Assembly (NCBI GenBank): GCA_900540545.1
Contig: UQGJ01000086.1
Coordinates: forward strand, 1 to 9,356
DNA length: 9,356 nucleotides
Source of the DNA: an uncultured Eubacteriales bacterium
Lineage (GTDB): Bacteria > Bacillota > Clostridia > Oscillospirales > Oscillospiraceae
Reading direction: 5' to 3'
How positions within the stretch are numbered: position 1 is the first letter of the stretch; each line of letters begins with the position of its first letter. This document shows, piece after piece, positions 1-4,969 of the stretch. The notes below the pieces were generated by a model, which was not told the origin of the DNA, made no database searches, and saw only the letters and a program-made list of their open reading frames with translations. The translations under genes and the position numbers were made by a program.

Positions 1-2
1 TC

Positions 3-116
3 GGGGGCGGCTCCTTCGGCGGTTCCCGTGGCGGCTTCGGAGGCGGCGGCGGTTTCCGGGGCGGCGGTGGCGGCTTCGGAGGCGGCGGTGCCCGCGGGGG
101 CGGCGCCGGACGCTGA
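3..116 (+). CDS. C-terminal Gly-rich tail of a truncated protein (5' end outside window)
   Basis: The open frame enters from the left edge and stops at TGA 114-116. It encodes about 37 residues made almost entirely of Gly with interspersed Phe, Ser, Arg and Ala (pattern GGSFGGSRGGFGGGGGF, then FRGGGGGF). Such a low-complexity tail is typical of the C terminus of TPM-domain (YgcG/DUF-type) secreted or membrane-anchored proteins in Firmicutes, where it follows a single transmembrane helix. Only the tail is visible, so that family is a guess from tail style. Other Gly-rich C termini, such as those of RNA-binding proteins, are also possible. A strong terminator begins 20 bases after the stop, so this is the last gene of its transcript. 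Confidence 0.6.
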   Translation, partial: GGGSFGGSRGGFGGGGGFRGGGGGFGGGGARGGGAGR

Positions 117-135
117 CGGTCCTCCTGCCCACCAA

Positions 136-167
136 CGCCCGGAGAGGGACTCCCTCTCCGGGCGTTT
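136..167 (+). terminator. Rho-independent terminator after the Gly-rich gene
   Basis: A perfect 13-bp stem (CGCCCGGAGAGGG at 136-148 pairing with 152-164) closes a 3-base loop and is followed by TTT and a T-containing stretch. It lies 20 bases beyond the TGA at 116 and should end transcription before the DUF975 gene. Confidence 0.85.
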
Positions 168-170
168 CTG

Positions 171-199
171 TTGCTATTTGCACCGGCCCATGGTAAACT
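171..199 (+). promoter_or_regulatory. Possible sigma-A promoter for the DUF975 gene
   Basis: TTGCTA (171-176) and TAAACT (194-199) are separated by 17 bases, and TGG just upstream of the -10 box gives an extended -10 form. The predicted start of transcription, near 206, would fall at the ribosome binding site, giving an unusually short leader. The boxes match only 4 of 6 consensus positions each, so this is tentative. It sits directly after the terminator of the preceding gene, where a promoter is needed. Confidence 0.35.
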
Positions 200-217
200 G
201 AGTGCAGGAAGGAAGTG

Positions 218-1399
218 ATGGTCATGGGATGCGACCGCGTCCGCATCAAGAATGCCGCCAGGGCAATCATCCGCGAAGCCCGGCCCCGCCCCTGGCTGGT
301 GACCCTGGTATACTCACTGCTGGCCTCCGCCCTGCCCGGGGTCGTGATGACCGCCATTTTCTGGCCGTTCATCACCCTGTCGGCGGCCTCGTCCGCCACC
401 GGCGTGTTCGGCGCGGCCGACCCCTGGAGTAGTCCCCGGCTCGGGGGGCTTTCCATCGCCCTGATGGTCTTTCTCTACCTGCTTGTCCTGCTGTTTATGT
501 CCCTCATGCAGGTGGGCTACCAGCACTACTCCATGAAGCTCTGGCGGGGACAACAGACCGACTTCAAGGACGTCTTCCACGGCTTCTCCATCGCCCCCCG
601 GGCCCTGGCCCTCTTCGGGCTGATTCTCCTGTTCACCTTCCTGTGGAGCCTGCCCGGAATCTTCGTCATGGTGCTGGTGGCCGCGACCACCTCGGCATTT
701 ACCCCTTCCGCCTCGGTGGTCTTTGTGTTCCTCATGGAAATCGGCCTGATGGCCTATCTTTACAACCGCACCCTGCGCTATGCCCTGGCCTATTACGTCC
801 TGCTGGACCACCCGGACTACACCGCCCTGGAGGCCCTCAACGAGAGCAAGGCGCTGATGACAGGCCGCCGGTGGGAGCTGTTTGTGTTCTGCCTCTCCTT
901 TGTCGGCTGGGCCCTGCTGATCGTGCTGATCGTCTATATCGTCTTGCTTATCGGCATCTTTGCGATGGTCTTTCTGTTCGCGTTCGGATACCAGAACAAC
1001 AATCTATTCCTGGGCGTTGCGGGTATCCTTGTCCCCATCCTCCTCATGGCCCTGGGGTACTTGGCCTCCGCCCCGCTGTCCCTGTGGCTCCAGGCCTACC
1101 AGGGCGCGTCCCTGGCCGGGTACTACGACTGCGTGGCCTATCCCGCCCCGCCGCCGGAGCCAGAATGGCAGCCTCAGCCCCCAGCCCCTTCCACCGGCTT
1201 TTATACCAGCCCCGCCGGCGAAGCCCCGCCCCCGCCGCCGCCCCCCGTGAACGACGGCCCCGCGGGGACCTTCTACCGGGGCTTCATCACCCCGGCGGCC
1301 CCGCCGGACGAAGCCCCTCAGCCGGAAGGGCCTCCCCCTGACCCGGAGGTCCCCGCCCCGGAGGAGCCGCCCGCCCCGCCGAAAGCGCCGGAGCCATAA
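218..1399 (+). CDS. DUF975-family multi-pass membrane protein with proline-rich C-terminal tail
   Basis: This 393-residue protein looks like a DUF975 integral membrane protein, a Firmicutes family without an assigned reaction. The N terminus (KNAARAIIREARPRPW, residues 11-26) is the amphipathic lead-in seen in the family. Hydrophobic helices lie roughly at 27-50, 78-98, 128-158, 165-183, 222-257 and 264-290. Family-like cytoplasmic segments are the GYQHYSMKLWRGQ stretch (100-112) and the LDHPDYTALEALNESKALMTG stretch (196-216), which resembles the 'ALxxSxxLMxG' signature. Residues 309-393 are almost all Pro, Glu and Ala, probably a disordered tail; this is unusual. ATG 218 is chosen because AGGAAGGA (206-213) sits 4 bases upstream. 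GTG 215 is too close, and ATG 224 remains possible. The gene ends at a terminator and appears monocistronic. Confidence 0.8.
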   Translation: MVMGCDRVRIKNAARAIIREARPRPWLVTLVYSLLASALPGVVMTAIFWPFITLSAASSATGVFGAADPWSSPRLGGLSIALMVFLYLLVLLFMSLMQVGYQHYSMKLWRGQQTDFKDVFHGFSIAPRALALFGLILLFTFLWSLPGIFVMVLVAATTSAFTPSASVVFVFLMEIGLMAYLYNRTLRYALAYYVLLDHPDYTALEALNESKALMTGRRWELFVFCLSFVGWALLIVLIVYIVLLIGIFAMVFLFAFGYQNNNLFLGVAGILVPILLMALGYLASAPLSLWLQAYQGASLAGYYDCVAYPAPPPEPEWQPQPPAPSTGFYTSPAGEAPPPPPPPVNDGPAGTFYRGFITPAAPPDEAPQPEGPPPDPEVPAPEEPPAPPKAPEP

Positions 1400-1405
1400 G
1401 CGAAC

Positions 1406-1444
1406 AAAAAATGCGCCCCGTCTATACCAGACGGGGCGCGTTTT
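1406..1444. terminator. Bidirectional terminator between the convergent DUF975 and SGNH genes
   Basis: A perfect 11-bp stem, GCGCCCCGTCT (1413-1423) with AGACGGGGCGC (1429-1439), encloses the loop ATACC. It is followed by TTTT on the + strand (1441-1444) and flanked by AAAAAA at 1406-1411, which reads as a T-run on the minus strand. It lies 13 bases after the DUF975 stop and 6 bases after the SGNH stop, so it serves both converging transcripts. Confidence 0.9.
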
Positions 1445-1445
1445 C

Positions 1446-2033
1446 TTACAGCCGTTCCACTACCAGCGGCAGCACCAGCTCCGCCAGCTTCCGCTGGGCC
1501 TGGGCCGACAGGTGGCGCTTTGGGGTCTCCCGCTCGTTGAACCAGCGGTTCGGGTCGTCCCGGAAGGCCCCATAGGTGTCCACGAAGGGGACGCCCAACT
1601 GCCCGCACAGGCTGGACAGCGATTCGTTCCACAGGGGCAGTCTGGCCTGGGCCTCCGGCCCCGCCAGGGCCGCGTCGAACCAGGGGATGCCCAGCGCCAC
1701 CACCGGCCTCCCGGCCTGGTCGGCCTGCTCCAGCAGGTCGGCGTACTCGGCCAGGAATTCGTCCAGGGAGACCTCCATCTTTTTGGCGTCGTTGGTGCCG
1801 AACCCCAGGACCGCCAGGTCCGCCCCCGCCGTCTTGTCGGCGAAGTTGGCCATGGCAAAGTCCATCTGCTCGCCGGGATACCCCTCGTTGCGGACGGACA
1901 CGTCCAGCCCCCGCTCCCGCAGCAGCCCTTCCAGCACCGCGGGCCACGCCTGCTCCGCCGGACCGGGCTGGCCGGAATCCCCGTACCAGAACCGGGTATT
2001 CGAGTCGCCAAAGGCGACGATTTTTTTGCTCAT
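1446..2033 (-). CDS. SGNH/GDSL-family hydrolase
   Basis: This 195-residue protein is a cytoplasmic-looking SGNH hydrolase (esterase/lipase superfamily); no signal peptide is visible. Block I is FGDSNT (residues 8-13) with the presumed nucleophile Ser11. Block II is NEGYPG (49-54) with the oxyanion Gly. Block III is GFGTND (77-82) with Asn81. The block V histidine is His174 in KRHLSAQAQ. The aspartate normally three residues before the catalytic histidine is absent (Pro171 there), so the acid member of the triad is either elsewhere or missing. The substrate cannot be deduced; acyl esters of sugars or lipids are usual for the family. Its ATG overlaps the TGA of the zinc-ribbon gene (ATGA), with AGGAGGGGAG just upstream. 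It is the last gene of the six-gene operon. Confidence 0.88.
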   Translation of the reverse strand: MSKKIVAFGDSNTRFWYGDSGQPGPAEQAWPAVLEGLLRERGLDVSVRNEGYPGEQMDFAMANFADKTAGADLAVLGFGTNDAKKMEVSLDEFLAEYADLLEQADQAGRPVVALGIPWFDAALAGPEAQARLPLWNESLSSLCGQLGVPFVDTYGAFRDDPNRWFNERETPKRHLSAQAQRKLAELVLPLVVERL

Positions 2034-2272
2034 TCGCTCCCCTCCTCCGTCCGCTCCGCCACCTCAATGATGATTTTTCCGCAGTCAGGGCAGTACCACG
2101 CCTGTCCCTTGCCCAAATAACCGTCGGACAGCGTGATGGCCTCGTTATAGTGCCGGGCCATCCAGTCCCGCAAGCCCTTGGTCCTGGGCCGCCAGTAGGC
2201 CCCGTCCCGGTTGTTCAGCCCGCCGCACACGTAGCCCTCAGCCATGTCTTTCCCGCAGTAGGGACACTTCAT
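2030..2272 (-). CDS. Small zinc-ribbon protein (DUF6487-like)
   Basis: This 80-residue protein begins with MKCPYCGK and carries a second cysteine pair in WYCPDCGK, so Cys3, Cys6, Cys61 and Cys64 make a classic split zinc ribbon. The middle (residues 17-58) is rich in Trp, Tyr, Arg and Gly. The layout matches the short PF20097/DUF6487-type zinc-ribbon proteins common in Clostridia, which have no known function. ATG 2272 is preferred over the in-frame TTG at 2287: the TGA of the upstream VanX-like gene overlaps this ATG (ATGA), and the GGAGGGGGAG that the longer form would translate is the ribosome binding site. The gene in turn overlaps the SGNH start by 4 bases. Confidence 0.82.
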   Translation of the reverse strand: MKCPYCGKDMAEGYVCGGLNNRDGAYWRPRTKGLRDWMARHYNEAITLSDGYLGKGQAWYCPDCGKIIIEVAERTEEGSE

Positions 2273-2979
2273 CTGCTCCCCCTCCAATCACATTCCGGGC
2301 AGAAGCCGTAGATGGGGGCGCAATGGCGCTCCCTGGCCCACATGCGCTCGCCGTAGGCGTAGTGCCACCACTCGCAGTCGTAGCTGACAAAGCCCGCCTC
2401 CGTCATCACGTGGTACAGCAGCCGCCGGTGGTCCCGCTCCGCCCCGGCCGTCTCCTCAAACCAGCGGGTGTGGGCCTGGGCGGTGAGGTCGTCGAAGCCG
2501 GTGCCCATGTCCAGGGGCTTCCCGTCCAGGCAGAGGGTCAGGTCCACCGCCCCGCCGGTGCTGTGGGGGGCGGGGCGCTCCGGCCGCTTCACCGGCTTGG
2601 CCACGAAGTCGTCCAGCACCAGCTCCAGTTCGGCCCCGCCGATGCCCGGCCGCTCCTGGCGGATCACCGCCGCAAACTGGTCATAGATGGCCTGCTGTAC
2701 GTCCAGGGGGCGCAGGCCGTCGAAAATCAGCAGGGAGTACGCCTCCGGCAGCAGGTCCAGGGCCCCCTGCAGCCGCTCCCATACCCCCTGCCGGACCCAG
2801 CAGCGGTCCAGCGCGCCGGGCAGCCCCTGGGACAGATAGGACGCGCCGTAGCGGACCCTGGGGGACAAATCGGTGATGTCCACCAGCGGTTCGCCGCACT
2901 CGGCGGGGGGCGGCACCAGGTCCCAGCCCCCGTCCGGGTAGGGCGGGATAGGCTTCAAAAACCGGCTGACCTCATCCAT
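2269..2979 (-). CDS. VanX-type D-Ala-D-Ala dipeptidase (peptidase family M15D)
   Basis: This 236-residue protein matches the zinc-dependent D-alanyl-D-alanine dipeptidase family, which hydrolyses the free dipeptide D-Ala-D-Ala in the cytoplasm. Visible family features are DGLRP (87-91, with the transition-state Arg90), the zinc-binding PHSTGGAVDLTL segment (His139 and Asp146), and EWWHY (203-207) with catalytic Glu203 and zinc ligand His206. All expected catalytic positions are therefore present. The C terminus adds three cysteines (Cys220, Cys227, Cys230), with a CPEC motif I do not associate with the family core. There is no signal peptide. No vanH, vanA/B or vanRS gene accompanies it, so a role in recycling D-Ala-D-Ala is more likely than glycopeptide resistance. 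It overlaps the GNAT stop by 8 bases and the zinc-ribbon start by 4. Confidence 0.88.
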   Translation of the reverse strand: MDEVSRFLKPIPPYPDGGWDLVPPPAECGEPLVDITDLSPRVRYGASYLSQGLPGALDRCWVRQGVWERLQGALDLLPEAYSLLIFDGLRPLDVQQAIYDQFAAVIRQERPGIGGAELELVLDDFVAKPVKRPERPAPHSTGGAVDLTLCLDGKPLDMGTGFDDLTAQAHTRWFEETAGAERDHRRLLYHVMTEAGFVSYDCEWWHYAYGERMWARERHCAPIYGFCPECDWRGSR

Positions 2980-3661
2980 GGGGGACCACCTCGAACCAGC
3001 GGCACAGCAGCTCGTCCTCCCCGAAGCCCACGCTGCGGTAGAGGGTGTGGGCCGGGGTGTTGGTAGTGGCCACCTGGAGCCAGCAGCGCCGGTGCCCCAG
3101 CTCCGCCAGGTAGTCCATGACGGTGAGCAGTAGCTCCCGGCCCAGCCCCTGGCCCCGGAAGCCCTCCTCCAGGCCGATGGACCCGATTTCCGGCTGGGCC
3201 TTCTTGAACCCGCACTCGTAGACCCCCACCCGCGCCCCGTCCAGCAGGGCGAAGCCGCAGCGGTACTGGTCCGTCAAAATCTCCCGGATGGCCTCGGCCT
3301 CGTAGGTGGCCGAGCTGGGGACAAAGTGGAAGCTGCGGTTCAGGATGTCCGCCCAGGCCGCCCCGGTCTCCTCCGTCAGCGGCTCCAGCGTCAGCCGCCC
3401 CTGGGGCCGGGGCCGGGCCTCGTCCAAATCCCGGTAGAGGCCCAGCATGTCGTAGACATGGCGGAATGACGCCCCCTCTGCCAGTTGGGCGTCCGGGTCC
3501 TTGGACGCCGCAAAGACCTGCTTGGCCCCGGCGGCGAACAGGCGGTCTGCCTCTTGATGTACCAAAGCGTCCAACTCCGCCGGGTCGCACCGGCGCACCA
3601 CGAGATAGCCCTTTCCCTTGGGCGCGATCTCCCGGGTAATCGTCTCATATTCCGCGTTCAT
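2972..3661 (-). CDS. GNAT-family N-acetyltransferase
   Basis: This 229-residue protein has a C-terminal GNAT fold (about residues 90-225) that should transfer an acyl group from acetyl-CoA. Motif A is IGSIGLEEGFRGQGLGREL, with the pyrophosphate-binding RGQGLG at 169-174. Motif B includes Asn201 and Tyr208 in NTPAHTLYRSVGF, a standard GNAT ending. The N-terminal 85 residues form an extra region that may be a second degenerate GNAT half or a substrate domain. The acceptor cannot be told from sequence. ATG 3661 is supported by GGAGG seven bases upstream and by the ATGA overlap with the sfsA stop. Confidence 0.88.
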   Translation of the reverse strand: MNAEYETITREIAPKGKGYLVVRRCDPAELDALVHQEADRLFAAGAKQVFAASKDPDAQLAEGASFRHVYDMLGLYRDLDEARPRPQGRLTLEPLTEETGAAWADILNRSFHFVPSSATYEAEAIREILTDQYRCGFALLDGARVGVYECGFKKAQPEIGSIGLEEGFRGQGLGRELLLTVMDYLAELGHRRCWLQVATTNTPAHTLYRSVGFGEDELLCRWFEVVPHG

Positions 3662-4353
3662 ATCCTTACCTCCACAGGGGCGTTGATTTCCAGGCTGTCC
3701 GGGGTGACGGCGCAGTCGTAGGCCATAATCCGCACCCCGGCCTCCGCCGCCCGGCGGACAGCGTCGCCAAAGGCGGGGTGGGTCTCGTCGTTGGGGGACC
3801 AGAAGGCCACCCCCTCCATCTGGATGACCAGGAAGAGGGCGGCCTCGTACCCGGCCCGCCGGGCGGCCATCAGCTCTTCCACGTGCTTGACCCCCCGCTC
3901 GGTGGGGGCGTCGGGGAAATAGGCCGCCCCGTCCCGCTCCAGCGTGCAGCCCTTCACCTCCACAAAGCCCCGGCGCTCCCCCACCTCCCAGTAGAAATCG
4001 AAGCGGGACTTGCCGAAGGTGGTCTCAGGCCGCAGGAGGGTCAGGCCGGGGACGAACCGCCCCGCCGCCGCCCACTCGCCAAAGACCTTGTTGGGGGCCT
4101 GGGCGTCCATATTGATTAGAACAATTGTTTCACGTGAAACATTTTTCTCCACCGCGATCAAGTCGTACAGGGTCTTGCGGGCGGGGTTGTCGGATCGCTC
4201 CAGGTAGACCGTGGCCCCGGGGACCAGCAGCTCCTTGCAGCGCCCCGTGTTCTTCACATGGGCCACCACAGTCTCGCCGCCCAGGGACACGTGGGCGATA
4301 AAGCGGTTGGGCCGGTCCAGAAAGACGGCCGGGTGGATATTGGGGTAGCGCAT
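3658..4353 (-). CDS. sfsA: SfsA DNA/RNA nuclease family protein
   Basis: This 231-residue protein is a full-length SfsA homolog. Diagnostic stretches are AHVKNTGRCKELLVPG (31-46), the APNKVFGEW segment (86-94), the GKSRFDFY segment (114-121) and FVEVKGCTL followed by FPDAPTERGVKHVEEL (130-161). Asp119, Glu132 and Lys134 form a PD-(D/E)XK-like catalytic core. In E. coli the protein was first named as a sugar fermentation stimulation factor; more recent work treats the family as nucleases, with an N-terminal OB-like fold. The start at 4353 shares one base with the stop of the upstream DUF559 gene (TGATG), and AAGGAGG lies 9 bases upstream. The stop overlaps the GNAT start. Confidence 0.95.
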   Translation of the reverse strand: MRYPNIHPAVFLDRPNRFIAHVSLGGETVVAHVKNTGRCKELLVPGATVYLERSDNPARKTLYDLIAVEKNVSRETIVLINMDAQAPNKVFGEWAAAGRFVPGLTLLRPETTFGKSRFDFYWEVGERRGFVEVKGCTLERDGAAYFPDAPTERGVKHVEELMAARRAGYEAALFLVIQMEGVAFWSPNDETHPAFGDAVRRAAEAGVRIMAYDCAVTPDSLEINAPVEVRI

Positions 4354-4712
4354 CAGGGGTTAGCCTCCTTCACGGCCAGGTCAACGGCGGCGCAGACCGC
4401 CGGGAATTGCGTCTTGAGCTCCGTATTGGCGAAGCGGAGCACCGTCAGCCCCAAGCCCTCCAAATAGCGGGTCCTGTCCGCGTCGCGGGCCAGCCCCTCC
4501 GCCTCATAGTGCTGGGAGCCGTCCAGCTCGATGACCAGCTTGGCCTTGGGGCAGTAAAAGTCGGCGATGTAGGGGCCAATGGGCCGCTGGCGCCTGAATG
4601 GGACCGGGTAAGAAGAGAGGAAATCATACCACAGGTGGCGTTCTTCCCGGGTCGCGGCTGCTCTCAGCGCCCGCGCTCTGCCCAGCAGATTCGGATTTCG
4701 TGAAACCCCCAT
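4353..4712 (-). CDS. DUF559-domain protein (Vsr-like PD-(D/E)XK endonuclease fold)
   Basis: This 119-residue protein is of the DUF559 type, related to the very-short-patch-repair endonuclease fold. Visible features are an N-terminal ARALRAAATREERHLWYDFL helix (13-32), FRRQRPIGPYIADFYCP (39-55) with Asp51, LVIELDGSQH (59-68) with Glu62 and Asp64, and a C-terminal LGLTVLRFANTELKT segment (87-101). These fit the D-(x)n-E-x-D arrangement of the family. The natural target is unknown. The start at 4712 is chosen because AGGAGG (4721-4726) sits 8 bases upstream. The same frame stays open to 4967, but only through palindromic repeat sequence. It is the first gene of the operon and runs directly into sfsA. 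Confidence 0.87.
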   Translation of the reverse strand: MGVSRNPNLLGRARALRAAATREERHLWYDFLSSYPVPFRRQRPIGPYIADFYCPKAKLVIELDGSQHYEAEGLARDADRTRYLEGLGLTVLRFANTELKTQFPAVCAAVDLAVKEANP

Positions 4713-4720
4713 TGATTCCG

Positions 4721-4726
4721 CCTCCT
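4721..4726 (-). promoter_or_regulatory. Ribosome binding site that fixes the DUF559 start
   Basis: On the minus strand this reads AGGAGG, 8 bases before ATG 4712. It lies just outside the palindromic element that fills the rest of the leader, so it argues against any longer version of the DUF559 protein. Confidence 0.75.
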
Positions 4727-4729
4727 CTC

Positions 4730-4894
4730 CCCATCCCCCCGGCCCTGCCTCCCCTATTCCGAAAGAATGGGGGAGGTGGCCGCCGCAGCGGCCGGAAGGG
4801 GCACTCCCCCGCGCCGCCCCCTCAGTCGCCTCCGGCGACAGCTCCCCCATTTCTCCGAAATAGGGGAGCCACCCCGCAGGGGAGGGGGGACGGG
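4730..4894. repeat. MITE-like element: two related palindromic repeats in opposite orientation
   Basis: The edges form an imperfect terminal inverted repeat, CCCATCCCCCC (4730-4740) against GGGGGGACGGG (4884-4894), matching 10 of 11. Inside are hairpins: a 12-bp stem at 4748-4759/4765-4776 (one G-U), GGCCGC/GCGGCC at 4778-4793, GTCGCC/GGCGAC at 4825-4839, a 13-bp stem with one mismatch at 4841-4853/4857-4869, and CCCC/GGGG at 4872-4882. The first half read on the + strand and the second half read on the minus strand share the same plan: a CTCCCCTATT-type hairpin followed by a smaller GC hairpin. The element therefore resembles two copies of one dispersed repeat joined tail to tail. It has no open frame of its own and lies in the leader of the six-gene operon. 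Confidence 0.65.
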
Positions 4895-4911
4895 ATTGGC
4901 ATTGCTCTGCT

Positions 4912-4940
4912 ATCATAGCACAAAAGAGAGCGCCGGGCAA
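4912..4940 (-). promoter_or_regulatory. Promoter of the six-gene minus-strand operon
   Basis: On the minus strand TTGCCC (4935-4940) and TATGAT (4912-4917) are 17 bases apart, and TGC directly before the -10 box makes it an extended -10 promoter. Transcription would start near 4905 and run about 190 bases through the palindromic element before reaching the DUF559 start. The -35 box lies inside the terminator stem of the upstream SLH gene. Confidence 0.6.
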
Positions 4941-4954
4941 TTGCCCGGCGCTCT
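4922..4954 (-). terminator. Terminator of the SLH surface-protein gene (28-bp perfect palindrome)
   Basis: AGAGCGCCGGGCAA (4927-4940) is followed at once by its exact reverse complement (4941-4954), a 28-bp palindrome with no separate loop; in RNA about four central bases would form the loop. On the minus strand it is followed by CTTTTG. It begins 15 bases after the SLH stop codon. The T-run is short, but the stem is very strong. Confidence 0.8.
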
Positions 4955-4969
4955 GAGCCATATGCAAAT

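Noticed and set aside
1318..2067. 249-codon minus-strand open frame over the SGNH gene
   Set aside because: It is an Arg/Gly/Ala-rich shadow in another frame, and it crosses the bidirectional terminator at 1413-1439.
2269..2979. Glycopeptide resistance locus
   Set aside because: Only a VanX-type dipeptidase is present. The neighbours are sfsA, GNAT, zinc-ribbon and SGNH genes; no ligase, dehydrogenase or VanRS pair is visible in the window.
4108..4145. A/T-rich TTTCACGTGAAAC dyad within sfsA as an operator
   Set aside because: TTTCACGTGAAA is a striking palindrome (a TGTTTCACGTGAAACA-like site also resembles a parS-type Spo0J/ParB site), but it lies inside a conserved coding stretch (NVSRET) that explains it. 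A single copy mid-gene is not enough to call it without ChIP data or genome-wide comparison.
4730..4894. CRISPR array or riboswitch
   Set aside because: There are no regularly spaced direct repeats, and I recognise no known riboswitch core. Nested inverted repeats with terminal inverted ends fit a MITE-like element better.
4713..4967. N-terminal extension of the DUF559 protein to 204 residues
   Set aside because: The extra 85 codons run through the palindromic element, the promoter and the SLH terminator. AGGAGG at 4721-4726 supports the start at 4712.
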